DNA of 64,000 nucleotides from Euptelea pleiosperma (taxonomy: Eukaryota; Streptophyta; Magnoliopsida; Ranunculales; Eupteleaceae): contig CM068547.1 of NCBI GenBank assembly GCA_035048495.1, forward strand, positions 27,163,913 to 27,227,912. The letters run 5' to 3'. The notes under the pieces are model-generated. The model saw nothing but the letters and a program-made list of their open reading frames with translations. It was not told the origin of the DNA and ran no database searches. Both the position numbers and the translations under genes were made by a program. Below, one piece after another: positions 9,706-21,722 of the stretch; position 1 is the stretch's first letter, and every line of letters begins with the position of its first letter.

Positions 9706-12700
9706 TCTGTATTATTCAGTAATTCCCTTAGTTGCATTTTTTTTGTTTTATTATTAAAAAGAATCTATTAACCAGTTTTTGAATTTGGCAATGGCTTTTG
9801 ATATGTATCTGCTTTCACTATTGTCACTTGCTAGGTCTTTTCTTGGGAGAGCTAATTGTTAGAGAATATAGTGTGTGAGATACAGCATATCACTATTGGT
9901 GTATCTCATCACAAAATTAGAATAATATATTAGGATTTGATTTTATATTCTTAGGATTTGATTTTATATTCTTAGAATTTCTTTCCTGTTTTGAATCATT
10001 GTAACGCTCTATATAAGAGCTTGAAGTAGATCTATGTAAACACTCGAGTTTAGCAATAAACCCAAAAATTCTTCATGGTATTAGAGCTATTGTTGTTTTG
10101 ACAACAAGCTCTCGATTCTGCGCCTTTCCGGCAGACGGCATTGCCGTCGTCCGCCGGGCGATCATTGCCTACCATCAACCATCGTACATCAGAAATCACA
10201 TGTTGGATAAGGATGTCCGCAGATCGCCACACTCCCGAGGCTCCAATTGCCACCGAAATAAATCACCATTGCCGTCGTCGCTCCATCTTTGGCCACCCTC
10301 TTCTCGGGTGGAACCCTCATATTTGGTTTTGAGAAATCCTCATTTCCAAAACCCTATCTTCTTCTTTCATTTGCTGTTTTGAAAAAAAAAAAAAAAAGAT
10401 CCAGCCAAAAAAAAAAAAATTGCTTGTGGACTTTTACAGCCCAAGCTTGTGTGAGGTCCAGAAGAGGCCCACACCCTTCATCAGTCAGGCACAAAGAGAT
10501 GTCTACTATCATCTGTGCGGTCCAGAAGAGGCCCACACTTTATTGCTTGAGGTCTCATTGAGCCAAGCTTGTGAGGCAAATAGATGCCCACACCCTTGGC
10601 CAACTATGGCCCTTTATCCGGATTAAAATCCGACGAGTTTCGGTCTAGCTTAAACCGAAGTTTTCTTGGGACAAGATCCCATGTGATCATCATGGATCAC
10701 CACTTGGTTGGCAACCATCTTCATTCACTAGCGAGCACAAACTTCAAATAGATGCAATCATCAATGTGACTTACAATGGTGATATATAGCATCCTTCAAC
10801 GACACTCAATCTTCAAGGCATTGGATTTCGGCAAAGTCACTATGATCGTCGATCTCCGATCCCCATGAGTTTGATGGGGAATGTTAGAGAATATAGTGTG
10901 CGAGACACACCATATCACTATTGGTGTATCTCGTCACAAAATTAGAATAATATCTTAGGATTTGATTTTATATTCTTAGGATTTCTTTCCTGTTTTGAAT
11001 CATTGTAATGCTCTATATAAGAGCTTGAAGTAGATCTCGAGTGGTTATATAGAGCATTACAATGATTCAAAACTGGAAAGAAATCCTAAGAATATAAAAT
11101 CAAATCCTAAGATATTATTCTAATTTTGTGACGAGATACACCAATAGTGATATGGTGTATCTCACACACTATATTCTCTAACATTCCCCCTCAAACTCAT
11201 GGGGATCGGAGATCGACGATCATCGTGACTTTGCCGAAATCCAATGCCTTGAAGATTGAGTGCCGTTGAAGGATGTTATATATCGCAATTGTAAGTCGCC
11301 TTGATGATTGCATCTCCTTGAAGTCTGTGCTCGCTAGTGAATGAAGATGGTTGCCAGCCGAGTGGTGATCCATGATGATCACATGGGATCTTGTCCCAAG
11401 AAAACTTCGGTTTAAGCTAGACCGAAACTCGTTGGATTTTAATCCGGATAAAGGGCCGTAGTTGGCCAAGATGTGTGTGTGGGCATCTGTTTGCCTCACA
11501 TGCTTGGGCTCTATGAGACCTCAAGCAATAAAGTGTGGGCCTCTTTTGGACCGCACATGAAGACAGTAGGCATCTCTTTGTGCCTGACTGATGAAGGGTG
11601 TGGGCCTTTTCTGGACCTCACCAAAGCTTGGGCTGTAAAAGTCCACAAGCAAATTTTTTATTTTTTTTTGGCTGGATTTTTTTTTTTTTTTCAAAACGGC
11701 AAATGAAAGAAGAAGATAGGGTTTTGGAAGTGAGGATTTCTCAAAACTAAAGATGAGGGTTCCACCCGAGAAGAGGGTGGCCAAAGATGGAGTGACGACG
11801 GTAATGGTGATTTATTTCAGTGGCAATTGGAGCCTCGGGAGTGTGGCGATCTGCGGACATTAAAGTCTCTCTCTCTTTATTTGTTTATTATTTATTTTTT
11901 TGAGATGTACCTTGAGTGGCGGTGTGGGAAATGCTCGATAATTTTGGTGAAGTCCGGCATGTGATTTCTGATGTACGATGGTTGATGGTGGGCAATGACG
12001 GCCCGGCGGACCATGGCAATGCCGTCCGATGGAAAGGCGCAGAATCGAGAGCTTGTTGTCAAAACAACAATGGCTCTGATACCATGAAGAATTTTAGGGT
12101 TTATTGCTAAACTTGAGTGTTTACATAGATCTACTTCAAGCTCTTATATAGAAGCATTACAATAATTCAAAACAGGAAAGAAATCCTAAGAATATAAAAT
12201 CAAATCCTAAGATCTTATTCTAATTTTGTGACGAGATACACCAGTAGTGATATGGTGTATCTCACACACTATATTCTCTAACACTAATCAACCAGAGGGA
12301 TAAAGGAATGTCGACCTACTCTCCCTTTTTTGTCTACCCTCATTAAAGAGGCAAATAGTTCTTCTGTAATGGTAGTGGCCAACTATGGTCTACATGGATG
12401 ATACAATCTTTGTTAGGCCTAGGTTATGGATTAACCTTTCAAAAAGCACAAGTGCCGAGTTAAATATGAATTCGATAATGCTCTCTCAAACAACATGTTG
12501 TGGGATCATGGCCAATTGGTACTAAGTAGTGTCACTCTGTCAAAAAGATTGAGGATCTAGGACTAAAATGCTGTGAAAAAGGTCAAAAATATCTTTCTGC
12601 TTGGAAGGGTAGGCAACACTTGAATAAAGCAATTTTCTTGAACATTTTTGTTTACTTATTGTGTTTATTATTAAGATGTTGTTAACGGTATGAGAAAGGA

Positions 12701-15700
12701 TCGAAATGATCATATGTTTCTCCTTGGCACAGAAGCAACAAAAAGTGCCATGTTAGGTTTGATGGTTAACTCTTATTAAAAACACAGCAATCTTCAGGTT
12801 TATTTACCTCCATGAATTTTGCGAGAAGGAATGGAGGTTGTAGTGAATTTTGCGAAATGGAATTTGTAGGAATTAGGGCAGGGGAAACAGTAGTATGGAT
12901 GGACAAGACATTGATGGCTGCATATTGTGGTGATTGCTCCCCCGCTGAGCTTCTCCCAAATCTAGAAAGTACTTGTTACTAATATTTTATATTGTGATTC
13001 TTTAAATTTTTTAATCTGTCTTCTTAGTTTTCCTTAATTTTGGGTACTTTATGCTTTTAATATGATACATTTAGCGATGGATCTGTCTATTTTCTTCTTT
13101 GACACCTGACGAAGTCTACCTAAACAAAAAAGAAGGCATACAAGGAACATAAGAGATTAAGCAATCTAATTTCCAATACACAAATATGTTTGAGAAGCTT
13201 CTTGTGTAGATTGTGATTTGATGACATTGTTAGATCTTCTACGGATGTGATTGAATGGAATTCAATTACTATCAGTTACTCTATTCCATAGAATGTCAGC
13301 TAACTGCCTTAGCCCTCCAAAACTATTAGATGCCCAAGGAATGGTGTCGAAAGAGTCCTCTCATGGTATAATCAGGCCTGAGAAAGTTGACTTTCAATTC
13401 TTCATGCAATGCCTGGACTTCTGCTTGATTCGAGTTTTTCATGCCAGTGGGTTATGAATGCATTTTTCTCTCTGTTGGAGCTAGTGAGAACTTATCTTGC
13501 CTCTTCCATTGTACACATTTTTGGTTGATATATGACTAAATGTATGCATACACACATGTAGCATAACACAATTTTTCTTTCTTGTCATTTTAAGGGCCGA
13601 TTGAATCTGTGTCTGTTCTTGAGACATTAGTGTGCTGATGTGTCTTGGGAGCTCAGAATTTGTCTACTCATCAAATTTTATTTTTGATAGGTTAATTTGT
13701 CTAGTCATCAATAGGTCCAAGTGCAAAAGTTTCTATTCCAGTGTTATTATTTTCTTTTTGCTGGTTTGGCATTTTCTGTGTTTATTGTGATGGCAATTTC
13801 TCTCCCTTCCAAGGTAAAAAAACTCAATCCCAACTTGGAAATCAGCCTTTCAGTTTGGATGTTCAACTTAGCTGAGTTAATGAAAACTGGTCTTTATAAT
13901 TAAGAGTAAGCCAAGCCAGGTCAATTAATCAACAAGATTGGTTTTTTGTGTTATTGGATGTTGGAAGGCCGCTAATGGAAGCGCAATGAAACCAAGAGAT
14001 GGGTATCCAAAGCGTTTGAAAATCTATTTATACTGCTATTTACTCGTTAAATATGACTATCAATTCCCTCTCATAAACATCACATTCCCAGTAAGTGCTG
14101 GTCTCATGTTCAAAAGCTTGTATTTATTATTTATTGAATAACTATAGGGAAGGCTGTATTATCCGCTCATTACAATGTGCTATATACAGATCACAGCTTA
14201 AGTGGCAAGAATAACAAAATCATTACAATTTTAAAATGAACTAAAAGAGGAAAATGAGATACTCATCTGGTATAAGAGGATAATGTAAGCCTTTTTGACA
14301 TATGGTGATCACCTCGGAGGGACACCATTGAATTGTCCAATCCCCTGCACCCTGCCCTGCCCTGCCATGCAAGTACGACTATGCTGTGGATAGACCATCT
14401 TTACTGTCCTGCTGGTGACTGAATTCATCAATTTTGAACATTCTTCCATCATGCATTGATCATGTAAAGCTTTCATTGCAGATACAAGTAGTCCTACGTC
14501 GCATGTTTCCTTTCGGCAGGGGACTTTGCCATGCATATTGGGCTCCCAATTTCTGGGTATTTTACATAATTTTAGATAAAGTGCTTGCATTCTTGCTCGC
14601 AAAACTGGGGTTCAATATCCAGGCATCAGCAGCTTCATTCACTGGCGGGCTCGTGGGGGACTCCTCGCCTTTTGTTGTGCTTCCTCGGGTAATTCTAATC
14701 CTATACACTTATATGAAAATATATATGCTGGACCTGAGGTCCATCATCCTCAATGAGCCCTAACTCCATAATGTACACGTGGGCACCAACTCATCAATCC
14801 AACATGTTCAATTGGTGGGTCTCCTCTAGGATGGGTCATAGCCCAAAATCAGACTGAGTGGATATTTTTAAACATACTAGAGCTAGAACCATGGACATTT
14901 GCTCTTAATTTTTGGGCTATCTCTATGCATCCAAAAGATGAACCACATATTGAACATTTTGGACTTATGACTTGGTAGGTTCTTGTATGTATAGGGGGCA
15001 AGATCATTGACTGTTATATCCATTGAATATTTTTCTACACAAATGTCAGCTGCTAAAGCTAATTTTTGCATATTTGAATTCTATGAAATGGCAGGTCACC
15101 CCGTTGGCAACCTTCGTGTTGGTCCTTCTTGCGATATCTCCGTGTCTCATTAAGGCATGGAGAGGGCCACGGCCAAGGCTGATCACGAGATGGGTAGCCT
15201 ATGCTTATACCTGTGGTTTTCTCTTTGGATGGCATGTCCACGAGAAGGCATCCCTTCATTTTGTAATCCCCCTTGCCCTTGTTGCAGTACACAGCTTGGA
15301 CGACGCAAGGCACTATTTCTTGCTGTCAATAGGTAAACTTGTCCAACCATCATTATTACTTCAAATAGTGAGACGAGGCTATAATGTTTTGCCTCAAGAT
15401 GCGCGGAAGGCTGGAAGTTTTGCTTTATTGTTCCTTTCTCTCCTTGGGTGCAATGATCATTTCTCCTTTGCGGTTGCAACTTTTCCCAGTGTGCATGGTT
15501 ATCTTTTTAATGTAGCATGATCCTATTTCTCCCTACTTTCTGTCATCAAAGTAGGAGCATGGAAAAAAAATGTTTGTCATATAATCATGTTCTTTCTCTT
15601 TTATTATTCCTGGTCTTGTTTTTATCTTTTAATTGTTAATAATTGCCTAGTTTCACTGTTTTTCTATCTTTTCCCTTTACTATCTATGTTCTAGAATGTT

Positions 15701-17168
15701 TTCTTTTCTTATGCTTCCTGTCATGGGACACCTCCCGATTCGGTCTCCTTTTGTTTTAAACAATCACAAGCCTTTCTGTTACAAGTACAACAATAAACTT
15801 GTCGATTTTATTTCTATATCTTATCCAAGTGACCTGCTTTTTTCAAATTACAGCAGTCGACATTTCTACTTTGAAACTGAACCTTACCTTGTAAAAAAAA
15901 GAAAATAAATGTTATGGGCGTTTTGGTTTTAAAGAAGAGAAACAATGAGAAACTACTATAGTATCAAAAGTATAGTATGACGGGTTCTCTACCATTCACG
16001 CGGGGATGCGCTAGAGGGTCTGAACCATCTTTTTGATGCGCTTCACCCTGAAATCCACCTGATCACTTGATCCTAACCATCCTTAGATGGACTTTTTCCT
16101 ATACCATGGTGTTTTTGAATGTCAAAAGGTATGCAATTGATTCACTCTTAGGATGATCCTTTTCAATTCTGGAAATCTCTTATGTGGGCCCCCTTGATTG
16201 TGTTGGTTTGAATCTATAACCTTCCCCATGCTATATGTGTGGTATATATGCATCATCTTATTGTCAAAAGATGTTATTCTAAGCTTATTACCTGAGGATT
16301 ATCATCTCATCCTAAGATATTATCCCAAGAAATCTCTCTTCCATGGATTCCAAACAGTGGTGCAGTCTTTTATTTATCCCTCTTCCATGGATTCCAAACA
16401 GTGGTGCAGTCTTTTATTTATCATCTGTTCTTCCTTGAATTTGTTTTTTGTGAAAGTTTTCCCTACAGTGCTGCAATAGTAGCACTGTGGTCCCTTTATC
16501 ACTGTGAATTGGGTGAAAGGTGCCTCGAGCTGTGTTTTTTCATCCAACCAACGGTGATAGAAGCACCACAAATCCAAGCAGCGGTCCCTATATTTTGATC
16601 CATCACCATCAGCTATTTTCCCTCGAATTTCTTTTACGGAAAGTGTTTGGTATTGCACCTGCAGTCCACCCACATTAATTTCGATTGTATAAAAATGCAC
16701 ACTTCATGTAAAAGTTATGAACTGACCTTTGTAATTTGATTTGAAGACTAACTTGGATTTCCTCCTTATTGCGATGCAGTGTCCTGCTACTCAATGTTCC
16801 CTCTTCTATTTGAAGCCAAAGAGTATGCAATAAAAGTGTTGCTGCTTCTTTTGCACTCTGTTCTCATGTGGTCAGGTTTTACCTCACAATTCAGCAACAT
16901 TGCTACATCAAAAACAGACAAATCCACACAGAAAGGAGGTGACAAAACTGCTGGTGCTGCCAAGGAAGGTGGGTTGGTGGTCGGATGGGTTGGGATGAGT
17001 TATCTATTGGGTCTGTTGGTTATTGAGTTATGGGGTCAGTTTTTACAACCTTACCTCCTTGGTGACAGGCTTCCCTTTCTCCCTTTAATGTTGATTTCAA
17101 TATATTGTGCATTAGGGATCATGTACTCTTGGTTATGGCAACTCAGATGGATCATCAAATGCACCTGA
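8955..17168 (+). CDS. ALG8: ALG8: dolichyl-P-Glc:Glc1Man9GlcNAc2-PP-dolichol alpha-1,3-glucosyltransferase (4 exons)
   Basis: ALG8 adds the second glucose to the lipid-linked oligosaccharide in the ER membrane, using dolichyl-phosphate glucose, before N-glycan transfer. Exons: 8955-9656, 14482-14688, 15095-15332, 16780-17168. All introns are GT-AG; the joined frame is 1536 nt (511 aa), near the usual length (about 506 aa in Arabidopsis, from memory). ALG6/ALG8 hallmarks in order: '[14 protein letters not shown]' and '[13 protein letters not shown]' in the N-terminal luminal loop, '[13 protein letters not shown]', '[20 protein letters not shown]' opening exon 2, and 'FGWHVHEKA' in exon 3. Hydrophobic segments run throughout, as in this multi-pass GT-C family. 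Intron 3 is phase 1, restoring Val-Ser-Cys-Tyr. The start context is CCATGG. Intron 1 (4.8 kb) carries a (CT)n tract directly after its donor and a palindromic retroelement pair. Exon 2 has a broken duplicate at 23.7/37.7 kb. Confidence 0.95.
9662..9697. repeat. (CT)n microsatellite just after the ALG8 intron-1 donor
   Basis: About 18 CT units begin five bases after the GT of the 5' splice site. Length change here could affect U1 or polypyrimidine-protein binding, but that is speculation. Confidence 0.9.
9857..11040 (+). mobile_element. Short nonautonomous copia-like LTR element A (left arm of palindrome)
   Basis: 5' LTR 9857-10075 (TGTTAGAGAATATAG...TTCTTCA) is followed at once by primer-binding site TGGTATTAGAGC (10076-10087), one base from the tRNA-iMet complement. 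The internal region of about 0.8 kb codes for nothing; apparent frames are noise with poly-A tracts. A purine-rich stretch then leads into a second LTR from 10882, which stops near 11040 at a CTCGAG shared with element B in reverse. Left flank CTAAT (9852-9856) matches the sequence after element B, so A and B share one target duplication. It is TRIM-like in size and lies in ALG8 intron 1. Confidence 0.8.
11041..12283 (-). mobile_element. Short nonautonomous copia-like LTR element B (right arm, inverted)
   Basis: Reverse-strand relative of element A. Its intact LTR is 12085-12283, with primer-binding site TGGTATCAGAGC read on the minus strand (12073-12084). The other LTR is truncated (about 11041-11183), next to a purine-rich tract. 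Element B has about 100 bp near 11860-11960 that A lacks, and scattered substitutions, so the arms are diverged and not a fresh duplication. It is followed by CTAAT (12284-12288), the partner of the CTAAT before element A. No coding capacity is visible. Confidence 0.8.
12289..14481 (+). other. Remainder of ALG8 intron 1
   Basis: Noncoding. Segment 12299-12712 recurs at 23294-23704 in the broken ALG8 duplicate, where 12713-14456 is missing. No other repeat end or gene was recognised. The acceptor is TTTCATTGCAG at 14471-14481. Confidence 0.8.
16338..16425. repeat. 42-bp tandem duplication in ALG8 intron 3
   Basis: The block containing CTTCCATGGATTCCAAACAG and 'GTGGTGCAGTCTTTTATTTA' occurs twice in a row. 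The fragment of this intron near 63236 keeps only the end of one copy before continuing into the unique part. Confidence 0.85.
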
Positions 17169-17213
17169 CTCATGATGAACATTGTACCGGCATTATAATG
17201 GTTTTCAGTCATA

Positions 17214-17850
17214 TCTATATAACAAAACAGAGAAGTTGTCTCCCCACTTATACCCCCTCTTATCTATTTCAACAAAGAAGGGCCAAGATCTTATCCCCCA
17301 AATGGATGGTGGATCTCAGTCACTCACACCTGATTTTGGCAAATGCTTTGACGGGGAGTGCCAAGTGCATGGGCCACCCACTATCAATATAACAAGTGAC
17401 TGTTTTTCTTATACCCCCTCTTATCTTATATGGCTTCAATAATGAGTGGCTGAGATCCACTATGCTTCATATCGATGGCTGAGATTAACTCCCACCTGAT
17501 TTTGACAAACACTGTCAGAAAGTGCCACGGGCATGGGCCACCAACGCATATAACAAGACAACTCAGTTGTATTATCTTATCTTATCAATCCATCTAATGT
17601 GGACGGTTAGATCCACTCAATCCGCCTCATTTAATATCAATTTATTCAAAATTTGAATTTACACACATTATTTTTTGTTATTTATGTTATTTTCCTATTT
17701 CTCCTTTTGTGCGTTACAATCTGCTATAACAGCCATTATAATGGAAAAAACGGTAACGCCCCAGTCCGTTAAACTGTTTGAGTGCCGAAGGCACCCAATT
17801 TTTGCAAATGCTTTTGTCGGAGAGTGCCATGGGCACGAGCCATTTACTAG
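17214..17850 (+). mobile_element. Nonautonomous Helitron just downstream of ALG8
   Basis: Starts TCTATATAACAAAACAG 45 bp after the ALG8 stop codon and ends with a hairpin (GTGCC/GGCAC type) and CATTTACTAG followed by T. The body carries the family blocks 'GTGGATCTCAG', 'GATTTTGGCAAATGCTTTG' and 'AATGTGGACGGTTAGAT'. A short host stretch 'GGTTTTCAGTCATAT' occurs on both sides (17199-17213 and 17866-17880), which Helitrons do not normally create. It lies in the expected 3'-UTR/terminator zone of ALG8. Confidence 0.65.
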
Positions 17851-17880
17851 TCTGTTCCGTATGGTGGTTTTCAGTCATAT

Positions 17881-18575
17881 CAACATACAGTTACACTTCT
17901 AACGGCGTAATTAATTACTTTGGTCAGTAGTACCGGGGGCATTATTATGGTCTTCTGTCATTCGACTCATACCGGTTACATTCTATGGGTGAATGATGCC
18001 CCTCAAATAACAATTATTGTGAACCCTTGTATACATTTAGCATTTTAATAAGATTATAACAGTACATTATTATTTTTCTCGATTTAAATACATAATTCAT
18101 CAGATCTAATGAGTTATTGAAAAAAAAAAGTACAATAAAGAGAATAAACACCCCACTATGACGGTGAATACAGGCGCATCAGTAGCCCCGCCTCCAATCC
18201 TTAATACCGTTATAACAGCCCCTTTCAAACCTTGCCGCAGATTCTAACGGCATCATCTTTTCAAGGTCCAAAGTTCCAAACCACTGGTGGACAGAGAGAT
18301 TCCCACCACATGAATCTCAAGTACCACCAAGGGTTTAAACGCACGGACGCCATCTACAGTGTAGTACGATACTAATATTTCCAAAAGTTACATATGAAAT
18401 ATGGATGATTATGATCAGGTTGGGTCATTTTGCTGCTTAGGTGCGACCCCACCCCCATGTATATGCCACATGAATGGTGAGATATACAGTGGTTTGTTCC
18501 ATGATGCCCTTGTGCGTCTTAGCAAGTAAAACCTCTAAATCTGAGTTATTGGGAAGGAATCAAAAAGGTGGTTTT
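17881..18575. other. Downstream flank of U3 copy 1
   Basis: No gene. 18040-18210 matches 45685-45810, and 18230-18575 matches parts of 38150-38899, 46140-46442 and 60920-61214. This is the shared 3' flank of the U3-containing duplicated block. Confidence 0.7.
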
Positions 18576-18793
18576 GGAGTCTGTCAGACAACCGAACGAC
18601 CATCTCAGCCGCCAGATTGCAAGTTGAGAACGATCCTCTACAGCAGGTAATCCACAACATGGAACCCTAGCCGTTAATCACGCTCTGATCGTACGGTCAT
18701 AATTCATCAACCAGACTTAGGTTCCTGTCTCCTTAGAACTCAAGGATACAGAGGTACGAGCCTATAGAACAGATCCTGTTCAAGTAAGGTCGT
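18576..18793 (-). ncRNA. U3: U3 snoRNA, copy 1 (best candidate for function)
   Basis: U3 is the box C/D snoRNA that base-pairs with pre-rRNA in the nucleolus for 18S processing. Read on the minus strand this 218-nt unit starts ACGACCTTACTTGAAC and carries the box A region GATCTGTTCTATAGG, a C'-type box TTGATGAATTATGA, box B AGAGCGTGATTAACGG, a box C-type GAGGATCGTTCTC and box D in TTGTCTGACAGACTCC. Order and length fit plant U3. Upstream are a plant snRNA USE and a TATA box at Pol III spacing. Downstream, the minus strand reaches a T5 run (18561-18565) suited to Pol III termination. It has three private changes against copies 2-4, near 18618, 18645 and 18650. Identity rests on motif order and remembered U3 sequence. 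Confidence 0.9.
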
Positions 18794-18813
18794 ACCATAT
18801 CATGTGATTCCTA

Positions 18814-18859
18814 CCTTATAACAACATGTCAGAAATTTCATATTTGGGCGATGTGGGAC
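18814..18859 (-). promoter_or_regulatory. USE plus TATA promoter of U3 copy 1
   Basis: On the minus strand GTCCCACATCG (18849-18859) matches the plant snRNA upstream sequence element RTCCCACATCG. TATAAGG (18814-18820) lies 28 bp downstream and about 27 bp before the RNA start. In plants the shorter USE-TATA spacing marks Pol III genes, including U3 and U6. Confidence 0.88.
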
Positions 18860-20325
18860 TAAACGTGTAAATAGATGTAGTTCAATTTTCTCTTTACATG
18901 TGCCCTTGTCAACATAATGCCTCCTTTTGCCACACGGCAGATTGCTGGCAATGTTAAGGGGCCAGAATATGTGGGCCTTTTGCCACACGGCAGATTGCTG
19001 GCAATGTTGAGGTGGCAGAACATGTGGGCCCTTTTGGTTCCTTCGCCACGTCAACCTGTCCCAAAATAAATGTAAGCTTTGTCCCGACTCAAATATAAAG
19101 GCTTCAGCTATTATACTTTTCTTTTCCAGCTGGGCTTGCGCCTAAGTATTTCAGGTCCGTCATTGCCAGGCTTCGCCGTAGGCCAAATCTGGCCCATTAA
19201 CACCACTGAAGTGATTCTACTTGGGAGATTTCTCAGGTCAAAACTCAAGCTGATTGGATTGCTTATCAAATAAACTCATTTTGCTCTAGTTTTTTTTTTT
19301 TTTTTTTTTTTCTTTTACTTTTTTAGACTCCCATGGAAAACTTGGCCTCCATTTGCACATTTCACGCTTATGGAGATCGCATATGCTGATTTTACACTAC
19401 AAAATTAAATTAAAAGAGCCATGGTTTTAGCAATTGCCATTGTAATTTTGTTGATAACGACGTTATAATGGTCTTGGACTCATGGTTGTACAATAATATG
19501 TTATACACGTACGTTGAATGACACAACTAAGATAACGGCATTTAGTTACATTATGTAACGTAATTGGGGAGGTCTGAATCCGTTATAACAGCCATTATAA
19601 CGAATTTGGACCTCCCCCGTTATTTTATGTACCATTAAAATGGTCAAAAAATAACGAAATAATGAAAATAACGACTGTTAATTCTGTAATTTTTTGATTT
19701 TTTTTTTTAATATTTGAAAATTTGAATTTCAGCGACACATTTTCTGTTATTTCCGTTATTTTGAGAATGATCGGGCTTGATTTGAGAAAATTTATGCTTT
19801 TGTACTTCATGCAATCGTTTGCACAAGGAGGTTGTGTAAACGATTCCTCGGGGGGGGGGTGAGATAGGTTTTTAATTAATTGCTGAAGAGGGCGAGCATT
19901 CATTTGTTCATGTGCATGTGTGAATCGCCGAATGCACATGTTCTAAACATGCGTAGGAAATGATTGCACGCGTAAACTTATTTGCACATCCGATTTGCAC
20001 GCGTTCCAAACGCACACCAAATCTGATCTTATTAAAGGAGTTAAGAGGGAAATGTGAGATTTTGTGTATTAGGGTTTGGCGACATGTTTGCATGCTTGGA
20101 CCATCATGTATGAAAAATTTATTGATTTTTTTTGCGAGGAGGGTAATCATAGTATGAAAAACTCACTGTGAGGTTGGATTGTCCAATATGATCTCCATGT
20201 GAGTCTCACCCCTGGGTATAAGAACTAGATGTAAGAAATGGGAGTAGCTATAGGTGGACTCCATAAAAAATCTACTCATTAAATGTCTAGATGGACCTCA
20301 GGATGCGAGTGCATATCTTTGGGTG
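18860..20325. other. Upstream flank of U3 copy 1; duplicated block, no gene
   Basis: 18880-19070 ('GCCACACGGCAGATTGCTGG' and following) recurs upstream of U3 copies 2-4. 19135-19200 matches 47338-47420. 19400-19560 matches 39357-39495. A poly-T run is at 19290-19312 and a G run near 19850. 19560-19760 has TTATAACGG/AACGG-rich sequence like the Mutator-type MITE family, but without clear ends. 19760-20325 has nothing recognised. Confidence 0.65.
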
Positions 20326-20334
20326 GAGATTAAT

Positions 20335-20700
20335 GAATAAAATTTTGATGACAGGCCCCATAATCGAGGTTGATTTCAGGGCGCAATCTTAGAGGACTCG
20401 GACCGTATGGATGTTTTTCCAATCCCTAGGTGGTCGTACAAACCAAAAATCAGCTTGATTAGTGATTTCAAACCTATAGATCTTTGAACCTCAAATAATG
20501 GTCAATAATGCTCAAATTTACACGGTTAAAATCAACCCATGAAAATAATTCCAATCCAACGCCTAGAAATCACTAATTGGTCTGATTTTCGGTTTGTTGG
20601 TCCACATAGGGATTGGCCACACATCCATACGGTTAGAGTCGTCTAAGAGTCATGAGTCATGCGGCTCATATATACTCTGCCTGTCATCAAAGTTTTACTC
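20335..20700. mobile_element. Mutator-type MITE (GAGTAAAACTTTGATGAC ends), U3-block copy 1
   Basis: A 366-bp foldback with inverted ends GAATAAAATTTTGATGACAGG and its complement ending GTTTTACTC. Flanks GAGATTAAT and GTGATTGAT are a diverged 9-bp duplication. The same insertion, with intact flanks, is at 40426-40784, so it predates the block duplication. The arms contain the CCGTATGGATGTTTTTCC / ATCCATACGG pair. Confidence 0.8.
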
Positions 20701-20873
20701 GTGATTGATTGGTTTTTTTTTTTTGTAATCGTGATTGATTGGTTAAAACTTCGAAGAGGATGCAATAGAAAACGATGCCCGTGCTTGAGTTCTTCGATTA
20801 TTACAAGATATTATCGTACAGACCCTTAAACAAAATACAGAAAATGTAACAAAACCCAGAACACGCAGCACTC

Positions 20874-21100
<227 letters not shown>

Positions 21101-21199
21101 ACAATCTCTTATGGACAGAAACCAACGTCCTTAAAAAAAGACACTGAGCCACATAGAAGAATTAGACGAAAGGGAATATATATGCATCGATTTGAAGCA

Positions 21200-21634
21200 T
21201 TAGACTGGCAGGATGGGTCCTTGTGGGTGGTTGTGGTTGATATATTGAGATAGGTGATCAAGCATAGTGAAAATAGCCCGCAAAGGGGTTGTGTGATGAA
21301 GCCATTGTAGAAAGCGCTCAAGCAGATGGAGCAGCAAATTCAGCCAAGGAGGGAAAATACAAAGGATGAGGTAGGCGACCCAGAAGAAGGGTTGTGGGAG
21401 AAGAAGAGAGCCAAATATTGCTAAAGCCAACAACCCCGAGAGGGTACGCGCAGCTTCAAAAGGAATGCCAGGGAATCTGATGGAGTGGGAGAAGAAGAAG
21501 AAGACGAACATGGCGAGGAGGGAGACTGTCATCAACAAAGGGTGAGTATCGAAGGGATTCCCAGTGTTGCCTTGGAACCTCAAGGTTAGCAGGTCCACAA
21601 CAAGTGGGACAGCAAATCTCAAGACATCGTCCAT
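21200..21634 (-). CDS. Small three-helix membrane protein, copy 1 (unknown family)
   Basis: Single-exon 144-aa protein starting MDDVLRF. Hydrophobic segments lie at about residues 33-50 (through FVFFFFS), 65-79 (LSGLLALAIFGSLLLP) and 83-99 (FFWVAYLILCIFPPWL). A helical region with HLLERFLQWLHH follows, then a tail ending HNHPQGPILPV. I do not recognise the family. Copies 2 and 3 keep the frame, length, helices, the NPFDTHP motif before helix 1 and the PQGPILP tail, which argues for a real gene. The minus strand upstream has TATAAATA near 21700. A minisatellite of GGAAATGGGATTTTCTTTCT units lies just beyond. By eye there are about 20 residue differences from copy 2. Confidence 0.72.
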   Translation of the reverse strand: MDDVLRFAVPLVVDLLTLRFQGNTGNPFDTHPLLMTVSLLAMFVFFFFSHSIRFPGIPFEAARTLSGLLALAIFGSLLLPQPFFWVAYLILCIFPPWLNLLLHLLERFLQWLHHTTPLRAIFTMLDHLSQYINHNHPQGPILPV

Positions 21635-21722
21635 GCTCCGTCGGAGGAGGAGCGAGTGGAACGTGAAATTGGTCTCGTAGAGTTCGGGGATGGACGTAGG
21701 TATATTTATAGGCTTCTGATTT

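Noticed and set aside
9417..9737. Minus-strand 106-aa frame over ALG8 exon 1
   Set aside because: Antisense shadow of exon 1 and the CT tract; low-complexity Arg-Glu repeats.
10098..11784. Several 60-100-aa frames
   Set aside because: Lie within the noncoding interior of the palindromic LTR pair and read poly-A/T tracts as Lys/Phe runs.
15059..15479. Minus-strand frames opposite ALG8 exon 3
   Set aside because: Shadows of the coding strand; no motif.
18860..19075. Protein gene in the conserved block upstream of each U3
   Set aside because: Conservation among blocks is explained by segmental duplication; frames are broken in different ways in each copy.
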